NCBI GenBank assembly: GCA_947499955.1
Contig: CANMQI010000001.1
Location: 248,001-312,000 of the forward strand
Direction: 5' to 3'
From: an uncultured Granulosicoccus sp.
Lineage (GTDB): Bacteria > Pseudomonadota > Gammaproteobacteria > Granulosicoccales > Granulosicoccaceae
DNA: 64,000 nt
The notes under the pieces are model-generated. The model ran no database searches. It was not told the origin of the DNA and worked only from the letters and a program-made list of their open reading frames with translations. Position 1 is the stretch's first letter. Every line of letters begins with the position of its first letter. The translations under genes were made by a program, and so were the position numbers. Below, piece after piece: positions 25,326 to 34,652 of the stretch.

Positions 25326-27653
25326 TTAGACATAGGCATCAAATGCAGAGGATGTTCGAGATCCTTCTGCCGCTCTGAGTGCAACACGCTGCAAGTCTTC
25401 AGCCATGTGTCTGTCTGTACCGACTGTCGAACCGTTGGAATCGCCATACTCTGTCTGATTACCGTTGTTACCACTGCTACTCTGCTCACCTTGAGTCCAT
25501 GTATCGGACGGGTTACGTGTACCTGCAAACATCTGGCTGTTACCGCCTCTGGATTGCTCACCACGACCATCGGAGACATCCAGTTTCACGCTTTCATGCC
25601 CTTGACCGGCCAGCTGCTCACGCAAACGCGGCAACATGGCATCCAGAGCCTCTCGTGTCGTGTGTTGTGAGGCCACGATCGACACGCTCATCTGGTCCTG
25701 CTCCATACCGACCTTGATGGATATCGGTCCCATACCCGCAGGTGAAACCGTCACGGTTGCATTCTGCACACCCTCCTTTGCCATCCACTTGAGGTTGCTT
25801 GCCATGGCGGCATCCGCATCGTCAGCCATCAGTGGCAGCTCGAACGGTGCGCTGACCGGAGTGGCAGAAACAGCATCGGTGCGTTGCATCACCGGAGCAG
25901 TAACAATGCCGCTCGTCACGGGAAGGAACATGTTATCCGCCGATGCCGGTTTGATCAGAGTCTCCGCAGACGACGTTACCGATGTCATGCCCGGCAAAGC
26001 GTTCGAGTCGTTCAGAGCCGCTCGCTGGGTCTGCAGATCCTTGAGCAGATCCTCATGGCGCAAGACAGGCTGACCATCCTCCGGAGGAGACGCAGTCACT
26101 GGTGGTTGCACTGCGCCCGTCTCGGTCTTCACTTCAGCGCCCGGCGCCGTCAAGGAATTGCCGGCAGGCCCTGCTACCGGAGCAGGCTGATTGTTCAGAA
26201 TCGCTTGACCATCCACACTGCCAGTGGAGCCCTGCACCGTGGTTTCATTCCCACTGGAAACCGGTGCAGAGACCCGACTGCCCGAGTCATTCGTCGCGAA
26301 ACGATACCGGGCTGCCAGTGCGGCTTGAGAAATGACCTCACCCACCTCCGCTGGCTGCACCGGAGACGCGTTTTGACGTGGCCGTGATGCCACGAGCTCT
26401 TCATTGATCGTACTGTCAGCAACAGGCGGAGCCGCAGCAGGCCCTGCCGCATTGGCTGGTGCCTGCTTGCCGGGCGTGAGTGTCGCCACTGGTCGAGCGT
26501 CTGAGGACCCAGGCAGAACCAGCTTCCCTTCGGCGGCCGCGAGCAGGGACTGCGACTCGACGCTACTGTCTGTAGCTGACAGTTCAGGCGGTACTGTCGC
26601 TGTCAGGGTGGCGGCCTGTGACAACGGAGCTGCTGGTGTCAACGGCGTTGCCTGTACCAGCGCCGCTGTCGGTGTCAACGGGAGGGACTGCGACAGGGAT
26701 TCCGTGGGCGATGACGACGAGAGCTGAGCTCCCGGTGTCATTGGTGTTGTTGGCGATAGTGGAGCGGCTGGTTGCAACGGTGCTGCCTGCGCAAGCGAGT
26801 CTGCCGGAGTCAACGGTGCAGAGGGCGCCGACGTATCTGTCTGGGTCAGCGGCGCCACCGGCGCAGGCTGTGCGGTCTGTGCAGGCGGAGCACTCGGCGT
26901 AGCAGCAGGTGTCTGTGGTGCAACGGCAACCCTGACGTTACCTGCCAGAACGACTGCATCACCGCTCTCGGACGCAGCAGCGCCCTCCACTGTCGCAGCC
27001 TGTACTGCATTGCCGGTAGCGACAACAGCCGTTGGCACGAGCTGTTCAGGCGTCACCGGCACCGTGTCAACAGCCTCTGGTGCCAAGGACAGGCCAGCCT
27101 GAGCAGCGGTTTCCGGACGAGACAATGCCGATGCATCCTTCGGCGCGTCTTCCGGCAATGTCTCAGTCTTTGCGGCCAACACGGTTGCGGTGGCGTCTAC
27201 CGCCTCAGCATCAGCCACTTGTGCAATCGGATCAAGAGGCGGCGTGACAGCGACTGCCTCGGCGGATTGCTGCAGCGGTGCCGCTTTCTGTCCACTGACA
27301 CCGCCAGGCCGAGCATCTTCCGTACTGGCGATTGTCGCAGCGGCCGTGAGCTGTTCCTGCGATTCCTGACTGGCGGCTTCCACCACTACGGCTGCAGAAC
27401 CTGCCGGTTCTGCGGTGACGGCATTCCTGCCAGCTTCCCTGGACTGCGGCTTGGCGGGTGTGAGTGGTGTCAAAGCGGACTGCTTTTCCAGTGCCTGATC
27501 CAGTTCACGGGAGAATGCCTTTGCATCCTCCGGACCCGGATCCGGACCCGTACCCGGTCTGGCATCGCCTTTGGCAACTGCCGTCTTTCCGGATGCCGTC
27601 AGCGAGCTGATCAGCCCCTGGACGGAACTGTTCGACGATTCAGACATGCTCAT
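25326..27653 (-). CDS. fliK: Flagellar hook-length control protein FliK
   Basis: Molecular ruler that triggers the FlhB switch when the hook is complete. This copy is large (775 aa against roughly 400-450 in enterics). The C-terminal hook-length domain (about residues 620-715) is recognisable by GMGPISIKVGMEQDQMSVSI, EALDAMLPRLREQLAGQG and KLDVSDG. Most of the first 600 residues are Ala/Pro/Thr/Ser-rich and repetitive, with a degenerate LTPAAPLSQA-type repeat at about residues 250-355. Repeats of this kind can vary ruler length. Its start overlaps the end of fliJ by 14 bases. Confidence 0.88.
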   Translation of the reverse strand: MSMSESSNSSVQGLISSLTASGKTAVAKGDARPGTGPDPGPEDAKAFSRELDQALEKQSALTPLTPAKPQSREAGRNAVTAEPAGSAAVVVEAASQESQEQLTAAATIASTEDARPGGVSGQKAAPLQQSAEAVAVTPPLDPIAQVADAEAVDATATVLAAKTETLPEDAPKDASALSRPETAAQAGLSLAPEAVDTVPVTPEQLVPTAVVATGNAVQAATVEGAAASESGDAVVLAGNVRVAVAPQTPAATPSAPPAQTAQPAPVAPLTQTDTSAPSAPLTPADSLAQAAPLQPAAPLSPTTPMTPGAQLSSSSPTESLSQSLPLTPTAALVQATPLTPAAPLSQAATLTATVPPELSATDSSVESQSLLAAAEGKLVLPGSSDARPVATLTPGKQAPANAAGPAAAPPVADSTINEELVASRPRQNASPVQPAEVGEVISQAALAARYRFATNDSGSRVSAPVSSGNETTVQGSTGSVDGQAILNNQPAPVAGPAGNSLTAPGAEVKTETGAVQPPVTASPPEDGQPVLRHEDLLKDLQTQRAALNDSNALPGMTSVTSSAETLIKPASADNMFLPVTSGIVTAPVMQRTDAVSATPVSAPFELPLMADDADAAMASNLKWMAKEGVQNATVTVSPAGMGPISIKVGMEQDQMSVSIVASQHTTREALDAMLPRLREQLAGQGHESVKLDVSDGRGEQSRGGNSQMFAGTRNPSDTWTQGEQSSSGNNGNQTEYGDSNGSTVGTDRHMAEDLQRVALRAAEGSRTSSAFDAYV

Positions 27654-28095
27654 CCTCCGAATTCACCTTTTCCACATGCTGCAGACCCTGAACGGCCTGA
27701 TCCAGCTGTGATTGTTCCCGCTTCGCTTCGATATGAGCTTCGTGCAATCGTCGCTTTTCAACCAGGGAACCAATGGCAGCAGTCTGTGCGGTGTGCTCCT
27801 TCTGCTCAGCCACCCTCGCATGCAGCATCTGTTCACGCTGCTGGCGCTGTACGCTCAACAAGTCGAGCTTTTCCGTCAGTTGCGCAACAAATGCACGACG
27901 CTGTGCCAATAGCTGAGGAGCAATGCTCTTCTCGCCGATGACGCCTTCCTGATATTCCCTGTTGATCGCTTTCAGCTCCCGGTGCTGCCTGTCCATGATC
28001 GAAAGCTCCAGTCGTTGTTGCTCGACAGCGCTGCGTGTCTGATCGACACGGGTCTGTGAGAGGGTTTCAAGTTTTGACAACTGACCAGAGCTCAT
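27640..28095 (-). CDS. fliJ: Flagellar export chaperone-escort protein FliJ
   Basis: A 151-aa almost entirely coiled-coil protein, the usual FliJ form. It binds FliI and FlhA in the export ATPase complex. Typical stretches are KLETLSQTRVDQTRSAVEQQ and a charged LQHVEKVNSEDEHV end. It follows fliI but with an unusual 260-bp gap and overlaps fliK by 14 bases. Sequence conservation in FliJ is low, so position and coiled-coil content are the main evidence. Confidence 0.85.
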   Translation of the reverse strand: MSSGQLSKLETLSQTRVDQTRSAVEQQRLELSIMDRQHRELKAINREYQEGVIGEKSIAPQLLAQRRAFVAQLTEKLDLLSVQRQQREQMLHARVAEQKEHTAQTAAIGSLVEKRRLHEAHIEAKREQSQLDQAVQGLQHVEKVNSEDEHV

Positions 28096-28355
28096 GGAGA
28101 GGTACTTGTTGAATGCTTAACCTCATGTCGGCACGAACGCGCTTTGGTACAGCTGAAGTTACCCATCCGGGGTTAGTTGACACGAATGGTTACATTCTCG
28201 ACGCAAACCCGAGCCATTCCAGCAGTCCCGGCACTGAAATCGACGATCAGCGAAGCTGGAGAAGTGGAATCGGGTGACTGGCCGAAGGTTCGGCCTGAAC
28301 AGTCAGGACCCGGTTCTCGCGCCCGGCTCTGTGACAGGCCCTCGAACGCGGCGGC

Positions 28356-29720
28356 TCAGCCCTGACGAGTGGCAGGCTTGCCGAGAATGTCTGCCAGCTG
28401 TTCTCTTGAACTACGGATAGAGACACCGGTGGTCGCAGGCTGTTGCAGGAAGGCCTGCAAGCGGGGCCAGAAGCTGACGGCCTGATCCAGTAATGGATCC
28501 GTGCCGGCCTTGTACAGACCGACTCGTAGCATGTCCTCCTGTGCCCGATAGGCTGCGGCCAGTTGCAGACACCGCCGGATCAGCTGCTCCTGTTCACTGC
28601 TATTGACGGCCGAACGTGTCCTGCTCACAGAGGCACCGATGTCAATGGCCGGGTAATGGGCAGCATCCGACAGGGCTCGGGTCAGGACGATGTGCCCATC
28701 GAGTACCGCTCTGGCCGCGTCGACAATCGGGTCATTCTGATCGTCACCTTCGGCCAGCACGGTATAGATAGCCGTGATGGATCCCCCATTTGCCATATTA
28801 CCGGCCCGCTCAACCAGCTGCGGCAACATGGCAAATGCCGATGGTGGATATCCCTTGCTGGTAGGAGGTTCACCGGTGGCGAGCCCGATTTCACGCTGTG
28901 CCTGAGCGAAGCGGGTCAGAGAATCCATCAACAGCAAGACCTGTTGACCGCGGTCTCTGAAGCTCTCGGCAATAGCCGTTGCCATCATGGCCCCCTGCAA
29001 TCTCAGCAGTGGCGGTTGGTCGGCGGGTACTGCGACGACTATCGCTCGCTTCATCCCCTCCGTTCCCAGGGTTTCCCGGACAAAGTCATTCACTTCACGA
29101 CCTCGCTCACCAATCAGTCCGATGACAGTGACCTCAGCCTCGGAATGACGAGTCATCATGCCCAGCAAGGCACTCTTGCCGACACCTGAACCTGCGAACA
29201 ATCCCACTCGCTGTCCACGCCCGAGCGTGATCAGACCATTGATGGAGCGAACTCCGACATCGAATACATGTCGCACGCCTGCCCGGTGCAAGGGATTGAT
29301 CGGAGTCCCCATCAGGGGTGTTGTATAGGAGGTATGCAAGGGACCCAGGCCATCGATCGGTCGGCCTTTCGCATCGATGACTCGCCCCAGCAATTCGTCA
29401 CCACAGGGGGCGCTGAGCTGGCCGGCTATCGGCTTGACACGTGCATGAGATCTCAAACCGGCAACACTGCTGGTGGGCATGAGCAAGGTTCGCCCACGAT
29501 TGAATCCGACCACCTGCGCTTCGATATCATTGCCGCTGGTCGTTTCAACCAGGCATCGGGACCCGATCTCTGCCTGGCAGCCTTCCGCTTCCAGCGTCAA
29601 ACCTCGCAATGTGCTCAGCCGCCCCTCTACGGGCAGTTCCGGCTCTGCCAGCGCCAGGCGACGTCGACGCAAACGCTCGGTGAGCGACTCAGGAGGGTTG
29701 GCCACGTGCGAGTCGCTCAT
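28356..29720 (-). CDS. fliI: Flagellar export ATPase FliI
   Basis: F1-beta-like ATPase that energises flagellar export. From the ATG at 29720 it is 454 aa, the normal length; a longer reading frame extends back to 29834 but would overlap fliH heavily and has a non-homologous N-terminus. Walker A is GLFAGSGVGKSALLGM (about residues 170-185), Walker B is QVLLLMDSLTRFAQAQRE and the glycine-rich ERGREVNDFV block is present. The N-terminal beta-barrel domain and C-terminal helical domain are complete. It lies 5 bases downstream of fliH. Confidence 0.95.
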   Translation of the reverse strand: MSDSHVANPPESLTERLRRRRLALAEPELPVEGRLSTLRGLTLEAEGCQAEIGSRCLVETTSGNDIEAQVVGFNRGRTLLMPTSSVAGLRSHARVKPIAGQLSAPCGDELLGRVIDAKGRPIDGLGPLHTSYTTPLMGTPINPLHRAGVRHVFDVGVRSINGLITLGRGQRVGLFAGSGVGKSALLGMMTRHSEAEVTVIGLIGERGREVNDFVRETLGTEGMKRAIVVAVPADQPPLLRLQGAMMATAIAESFRDRGQQVLLLMDSLTRFAQAQREIGLATGEPPTSKGYPPSAFAMLPQLVERAGNMANGGSITAIYTVLAEGDDQNDPIVDAARAVLDGHIVLTRALSDAAHYPAIDIGASVSRTRSAVNSSEQEQLIRRCLQLAAAYRAQEDMLRVGLYKAGTDPLLDQAVSFWPRLQAFLQQPATTGVSIRSSREQLADILGKPATRQG

Positions 29721-29725
29721 GCAGG

Positions 29726-30520
29726 TCAGGCCTGTTGTGCCGAGTGTGAAGTCATGCCCAACTCCGCACCGACGAGAGCCAGCCAGTCGTCCAGTCCACC
29801 GTGTACGGTACTGGCCTCTGACACGATTCTGCAATCACTGCGTTTCATAGTGCCGTCCAGGACTATATCGACATTTTCCGGGAGCCGAGCCACCTCTTCC
29901 AGCATTGCCGCATCGAACGGGTGCAGATGTACCTTGACGTTCGCCTTGCCGGCGTTGGGCAACTGTTCGAGACCACGACGAACCAGTGAAGACATGGCAT
30001 CCTCATCCATCTGCAACTCGCGCCCCAAGACCAGACGAGCGATTTCCAGAGACAGAGCCATGACTTCCTGCTCCAGCTCCGCATCCGGCACTTTCAATGC
30101 GGGTTTGCCGAGTGTATTGATCAGTGCCTGCAGCTGCTGTACCGACTGCTGGTGCAATTGTGCGTTGCCTTCTGCGTAACCGCAGCTATACCCTTCATCG
30201 TAACTGGTCTGCAGCATGTCAGCCGACTGACCGCCGGACATGGGGACACTGCCTGTCGATGCATCAGACATTCCGGAGCCGGAAACAATTGAATCGTCCG
30301 CCAGCATGGAGTTGGCATCGGACTGCAGACTTGTCCCCGATGACGAACCCCGTGCGCTATCCCCCCGGGCTCCCGACGCCGCTCTGCCGGGCATGGTTTC
30401 CCCCAGACGTACCGGAGTTGCAACCTGACGGGTATTGGCAACCGGCACGGACCCCTTGAGTTCAGGGGCCTGCCAGCGCGTAACCTGCTTCGCCTCATCT
30501 TCCGAGAGCACTCTAAACAT
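29726..30520 (-). CDS. fliH: Flagellar export stator protein FliH
   Basis: FliH holds the FliI ATPase at the export gate and the C-ring. The 264-aa protein has a long Ser/Gly/Ala-rich first half (about residues 25-85) and an ATP-synthase-stator-like second half: YDEGYSCGYAEGNAQL with the small-residue repeat typical of FliH, ALSLEIARLVLGRELQMD, then VDIVLDGTMKRSDCRI. It overlaps the end of fliG by 8 bases and precedes fliI. Confidence 0.92.
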   Translation of the reverse strand: MFRVLSEDEAKQVTRWQAPELKGSVPVANTRQVATPVRLGETMPGRAASGARGDSARGSSSGTSLQSDANSMLADDSIVSGSGMSDASTGSVPMSGGQSADMLQTSYDEGYSCGYAEGNAQLHQQSVQQLQALINTLGKPALKVPDAELEQEVMALSLEIARLVLGRELQMDEDAMSSLVRRGLEQLPNAGKANVKVHLHPFDAAMLEEVARLPENVDIVLDGTMKRSDCRIVSEASTVHGGLDDWLALVGAELGMTSHSAQQA

Positions 30521-31556
30521 AGTCGTCTCCTTTGCCGCCTAGCGAGATCTTTCCATCATCAGCCAACTGCTTCGCGGTCACCAGTATGGCTCGCTGCGAC
30601 TCCTGCACATCGGACAACTTGACAGGTCCCTTGGCATCCAGATCATCACGCAGCAAGTCCGCTGCACGTGACGACATATTGCGAAATATCTTGGCTTGCA
30701 ACTCTTCGGATGCGCCCTTCAGCGCCACGATGAGGTCATCGTTCGAGAGATCTCGCAACATCGTCTGGGTATCACGATCAGACACATTGAGCAGATTTTC
30801 GAAGATGAACATGCCTTCCTTGATCTTCTCGACGATCTCGGCATCGGCCGTTTCTATCGCATCCAGAATCAGCTCTTCTGAATCTTTCGAGACGCCGTTG
30901 AGAATCTCGGCAGCTACCTGCACACCACCCAATCCTGAAAGTTCTATGGTTGCATTATTCTCGAACAACTCCTGTATCACTTCGTTCAAGTCGGCCAGTG
31001 CTGCAGGGTGCAACTTGTCCAGTTGCACAATGCGCATGATGATGTCCGAGCGCAGGCCTTCGGGCAACAGGTCCAGAACCAGGCCAGCCTGCTCTCGTGA
31101 CAGCTGGCTCAGCACGGTTGCCATGATCTGCGGATGTTCATTGCGAATGATCTTGGCAACGACACGCGGGTCCATCCACTTCAGAGCCGTGAGGCCCTGA
31201 TCATCATCAGCCGGTTGCATACGAGACAACACACTGGTCGCCTTGTCCTTGCCCAACGCACGTGTGAGTGTCGATTTGAAGTAGCTGGCAGACTCCAGCC
31301 CCAGAGACGATTCGTTGCGAACGCGATTGACAAACTGATCAAGCGTGTCCCCGATCTGCTGCTGGGTTACCCCATTGATGGCACTCATCGCTTCACCCAG
31401 AGCCTGAACCTCGGCAGGTTTCATGTGCTGCAGGATGCCCGCGGCCTCTTCCTCTCCAAGCGCCATCAACAGGATGGCAGCCTGGCAGGAGCCACTCAGC
31501 CCCGGCTTGTCAGGGGACGCGCCCGCCCCCTCCGACTTTTTCTCCTCTTCAGCCAT
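30513..31556 (-). CDS. fliG: Flagellar motor switch protein FliG
   Basis: C-ring protein that binds FliF and interacts with the stator to make torque. The 347-aa protein has the N-terminal FliF-binding domain (AILLMALGEEEAAGILQHMK), the middle domain with its EHPQ motif (IIRNEHPQIMATVLSQLSRE), and the C-terminal torque domain with the charged helix LRDLSNDDLIVALKGASEEL. No key segment is missing. It starts one base inside the fliF stop. Confidence 0.96.
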   Translation of the reverse strand: MAEEEKKSEGAGASPDKPGLSGSCQAAILLMALGEEEAAGILQHMKPAEVQALGEAMSAINGVTQQQIGDTLDQFVNRVRNESSLGLESASYFKSTLTRALGKDKATSVLSRMQPADDDQGLTALKWMDPRVVAKIIRNEHPQIMATVLSQLSREQAGLVLDLLPEGLRSDIIMRIVQLDKLHPAALADLNEVIQELFENNATIELSGLGGVQVAAEILNGVSKDSEELILDAIETADAEIVEKIKEGMFIFENLLNVSDRDTQTMLRDLSNDDLIVALKGASEELQAKIFRNMSSRAADLLRDDLDAKGPVKLSDVQESQRAILVTAKQLADDGKISLGGKGDDYV

Positions 31557-33217
31557 TACTGCTCGGAAACCCAGTCCTTGACGACTTTCGCAACACGCTT
31601 GGGATCCTCAGCTGCCATGGCTCTGGCCATGTTCAGAATATCACCATAGATGACCGGCGGTGGTTCCAGAGAAGCAGGAGAGCCCTCCAACGCTACCTTG
31701 CTGGTGGCCTCGGTTGATACAGCTCCTTCCGGCTGAGTTTCTCCATCATCACTCAGTACCGCCAGGGCCGCCTTGTCCTGAACCGGCACCAGGCGTCTGA
31801 CTGCGGGTCGCAGGACCAGCAATACCAGCAACAACACCGACAGACCGATCAGCACCTGTCGAACCATGGTCCACAACCAGCTCTGTTGCCATATCGGGAG
31901 CGGCTCGATGGGCAGGATCTCCTCTACCGGCTTGAAGGCACGATTGAATACAACAACACTGTCACCTCGTGCCTCACTGAAACCGACAGCTTCCTGTGCC
32001 AGACGGGTGTACTCGGCCAGCTCCTCATCGGTCAGAGGCGTTCTGATGGGTTCCCCCTCAGGGCTCATGTCGAGACGATCGTCGATGATGACCGCTGCAG
32101 AAATACGCTGCACGCTCCCCGGTACCTGACGAACATGCGTGATGGTTCGGTCGAGCTCGTAGTTGCGAACCGAGCTGGAGTTTTCACTTTCTATACCGCC
32201 ATTGGCACCGTCTTCCCCGGCAGCTTCACCCGGATCGACAGTACCGTTGCCAGGAGGCTGATTGGTCAGCGCTCCGGGGATACCTTCGGCAGCACCACCA
32301 TTGCGGTTGATCTGGGTATCGAGCTGTTCGCTGCGCAACTGCTCTGCATCCGGCTCGTAGCTTTCCTGGGTCTGCTCATTGAGACTGAAGTCCAGGTCTG
32401 CGGTAACGATGGCTCGAACCCGCCCTGCTCCCACAATGGGAGTCAACAGCGATTCGATACGATCGGAATAGAGCTTTTCCAGCTTGCGTGCGTACTGGTA
32501 CTGATCTCGTGTGGCACCGCCCGTCTGATCATCACCGGTTGAAAGCAGGCGACCCCATTGATCCACGACAGTGACCTGCCCGCTTTCCAGATAGGGAATA
32601 CTGGAGGCCACCAGGTTGATGACGGCATCCACCTGCTCGTCTTCGATGCTGCGGCCCGGTTTTGCCTTGATCATGACCGATGCAGAAGCCTGCTCCCGAT
32701 CACGAATGAATACCGACTGTTTCGGCATGGCCAGATGCACACGCGCTGATTCGACATTGCGCATGCTGCTGATGGTGCGACTGAGTTCGGTTTCCAGCGC
32801 GTGCTGGTAGCGGGCAGATTCAGTGAAGTGACTGGTACCCAGCGAAGGCTCCTGCTGCAGCAATTCCAGACCGACGGATTTCTGATCCGATACCAGACCA
32901 CTGGCAGCCAGGCTCATCTGCACCTGCATGGCCTGATCCTGCGGCACCAACACGAGTCCGGTTGATGGGTCCAGCTTGTACTGCACTTGCGAGCTGTTGA
33001 GCATTTCCATGATCTGCAGGGAGTCTTCACGACTCCCCTGCCCGCCAACCGGCACATAGTCCGGCCGCATGGTCCAAATGATCAGCCCGACCCCCAGGGT
33101 CAACGCCGTTGCCACGACCAGCAAGGCACCCAGCTGCGGCGCAGCCAGGCTTCTCAGCAAGGTCGCCGCCACCGCATTCCCCTGGGGTTGGGCGTTAATC
33201 ATGTTGGCATCGCTCAT
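31556..33217 (-). CDS. fliF: Flagellar MS-ring protein FliF
   Basis: Builds the MS-ring, the membrane base on which the motor assembles. The 553-aa protein has two membrane helices (about residues 25-50: LGALLVVATALTLGVGLIIW; and about 445-470: VRQVLIGLSVLLLVLLVLRP) with a large periplasmic part between them containing the ring-building domains. The C-terminus DPKRVAKVVKDWVSEQ is the FliG-binding tail. It starts 75 bases after fliE and overlaps fliG by one base. Confidence 0.96.
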   Translation of the reverse strand: MSDANMINAQPQGNAVAATLLRSLAAPQLGALLVVATALTLGVGLIIWTMRPDYVPVGGQGSREDSLQIMEMLNSSQVQYKLDPSTGLVLVPQDQAMQVQMSLAASGLVSDQKSVGLELLQQEPSLGTSHFTESARYQHALETELSRTISSMRNVESARVHLAMPKQSVFIRDREQASASVMIKAKPGRSIEDEQVDAVINLVASSIPYLESGQVTVVDQWGRLLSTGDDQTGGATRDQYQYARKLEKLYSDRIESLLTPIVGAGRVRAIVTADLDFSLNEQTQESYEPDAEQLRSEQLDTQINRNGGAAEGIPGALTNQPPGNGTVDPGEAAGEDGANGGIESENSSSVRNYELDRTITHVRQVPGSVQRISAAVIIDDRLDMSPEGEPIRTPLTDEELAEYTRLAQEAVGFSEARGDSVVVFNRAFKPVEEILPIEPLPIWQQSWLWTMVRQVLIGLSVLLLVLLVLRPAVRRLVPVQDKAALAVLSDDGETQPEGAVSTEATSKVALEGSPASLEPPPVIYGDILNMARAMAAEDPKRVAKVVKDWVSEQ

Positions 33218-33292
33218 GGTGTATCAGCTATCTGCAGTATCAATGACACGCAAGCGTGTGGAGTCGGAAAACGATCGGGGCGATGAGTGGCA

Positions 33293-33631
33293 TTACAAAG
33301 GCATACTCATGATTTCCTTGTAGGCTGCCACCATCTTGTTACGTACCTGCGTCATGGCTTCAAAGGATATTCGTGCTTTCTGCGCGGCGATCATGACGTC
33401 AGCGAGCTCCACATTGGGATTGCCCGCCTCGAATGATTCGCGCAGTGCATTGACCTCTGTATTTCGGTTATTCACCTGCTTGAAAGAGTTTTCCAGAACC
33501 TTCGAGAACTCGATGCCATCGGACGCAGGCTTGGCCCCCGGAGATACTTCCTCCGACGAAGGTATACCTGCATCCCGAGCCATCACTCGAAGTTGCGTTA
33601 ACAATGAATTTGTATCGATTGAGTTATTCAT
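33293..33631 (-). CDS. fliE: Flagellar hook-basal body adapter FliE
   Basis: FliE connects the MS-ring to the rod. The ATG at 33631 gives 112 aa, a normal length, and is preceded by a TAGGAG ribosome site 8 bases upstream; a longer frame to the right has no homologous sequence. The typical C-terminal half is visible: FSKVLENSFKQVNNRNTEVN, then FEAGNPNVELADVMIAAQKA and the ending MVAAYKEIMSMPL. It is the first gene of the fliEFGHI part and lies about 20 bases from the expected start of a sigma-54 transcript. Confidence 0.95.
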   Translation of the reverse strand: MNNSIDTNSLLTQLRVMARDAGIPSSEEVSPGAKPASDGIEFSKVLENSFKQVNNRNTEVNALRESFEAGNPNVELADVMIAAQKARISFEAMTQVRNKMVAAYKEIMSMPL

Positions 33632-33661
33632 CTCGGCTCCTACCGTGATCAAGTTGAGAGG

Positions 33662-33679
33662 AGCAAGGCGTGTGCCCCA
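33662..33679 (-). promoter_or_regulatory. Sigma-54 promoter candidate for fliEFGHI
   Basis: On the - strand the sequence reads GGGCACACGCCTTGCT, with the invariant GG and GC exactly 10 bases apart (on the + strand GC at 33663-33664 and CC at 33675-33676). Transcription would begin about 20 bases ahead of the fliE ATG. In Pseudomonas and Vibrio, fliE operons are sigma-54/FleQ-type dependent. The remaining part of the 388-bp gap to 34019 shows no gene or other clear signal. Confidence 0.75.
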
Positions 33680-34019
33680 GTCGACGAACCTTGAATCAGT
33701 CGGCGGAACCCGAGGGTTACATCGTTGGAAGATGGCACCAGAGGAGCGCATCAGGTGTGAAACGTCACAGTGTCACTTTCTGCCATGGAAACCTGCCTGT
33801 TCCCCTCTTTCACAGGCGAGCGATTCTGAACCCCACATTCGAGCAAAATATTCGCGAATGCTGGATCAGGTCAATGTTTTGACTTTTCGACTGCAGAATA
33901 ACGCCTGACGGCCCACTGCCCGGCACCTCCGTCGCCGAATGGGCCCCCTGTCCACTTGATCAGGCAGTGTGCTCGTGGAACCATGCAATGGTCCCAACAA
34001 CAGACAAGGAGCCTCCCGA

Positions 34020-34616
34020 ATGATGATCAAGGCAGCAAGACTGATACTCGTGCTCGCACTCATCGGCAGCCAGAGCGCGACGGCGGCAACACTGGGTGAT
34101 GATGGTCTGCACAAGCAGGAGTGGTTTTCACTGACATTCAGAGACGTTGCAGAGGATCTGGCTGAAGCGAATGCCGACGGTAAACGACTGGCCATCGTGT
34201 TCGAACAGGCAGGCTGCATCTACTGCAGCAAGATGCATGAAACCGTGCTGGCGGATCCTGACGTCGTCCGCTACATCAGTGAGCACTACAAGGTCGTTCA
34301 ATACAATCTGTACGGCGACGAAGAAGTGATCGATCTGGACGGTGAGGTGCTGACCGAAAAGACGGCCGCTGCCAAATGGGGAATCATGTTTACCCCAACC
34401 TGGCTATTCATGCCTGAAGAGGCAGATGGTAGCGTGGATGTAGCTCAGGCTGCGGTGGGAACCATGCCCGGAGCCTTTGGCAAGGGAACATTCCTGGATC
34501 TCTTCACCTGGGTGCAGGAAAAGGGGTATGACGGCGACGAAGCTTTTCAGCGTTATCACGCCCGCCGTATTGCCGAGCGCCAGGCCGCTGGCAACTCGGA
34601 CGACGCTCTCGACTAG
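34020..34616 (+). CDS. Secreted thioredoxin-fold protein (SoxW-like)
   Basis: A 198-aa protein starting at ATG 34020 with a clear AAGGAG site 9 bases upstream; a longer frame to the left has no signal sequence. An N-terminal signal peptide (MMIKAARLILVLALIGSQSATAA) predicts export to the periplasm. The thioredoxin fold has the active site C66-I-Y-C69 in EQAGCIYCSKMH, and the cis-Pro strand GIMFTPTWLF. It resembles SoxW and related thioredoxin-like proteins. No sox or cytochrome genes are nearby; it stands alone on the + strand between fliE and rpoC, so its partners are unknown. Confidence 0.8.
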   Translation: MMIKAARLILVLALIGSQSATAATLGDDGLHKQEWFSLTFRDVAEDLAEANADGKRLAIVFEQAGCIYCSKMHETVLADPDVVRYISEHYKVVQYNLYGDEEVIDLDGEVLTEKTAAAKWGIMFTPTWLFMPEEADGSVDVAQAAVGTMPGAFGKGTFLDLFTWVQEKGYDGDEAFQRYHARRIAERQAAGNSDDALD

Positions 34617-34617
34617 A

Positions 34618-34632
34618 GGGTCGATCGGGAAA
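34618..34632. repeat. Short dispersed repeat, copy A
   Basis: GGGTCGATCGGGAAA occurs here and again at 54405-54419. With the stop codon in front, the shared element is TAG, one variable base, then this 15-mer, so both copies begin exactly at the TAG stop of the preceding gene. Confidence 0.7.
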
Positions 34633-34652
34633 TGACCAGGCCCTGAAAACGA

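Noticed and set aside
26772-27941. + strand open frame of 389 codons over fliK and fliJ
   Set aside because: Antisense of the GC-rich FliK repeat region; Cys/Arg-rich product typical of a shadow frame.
28177-28365. + strand frame of 62 codons in the fliI-fliJ gap
   Set aside because: No family, no clear ribosome site; overlaps the end of fliI.
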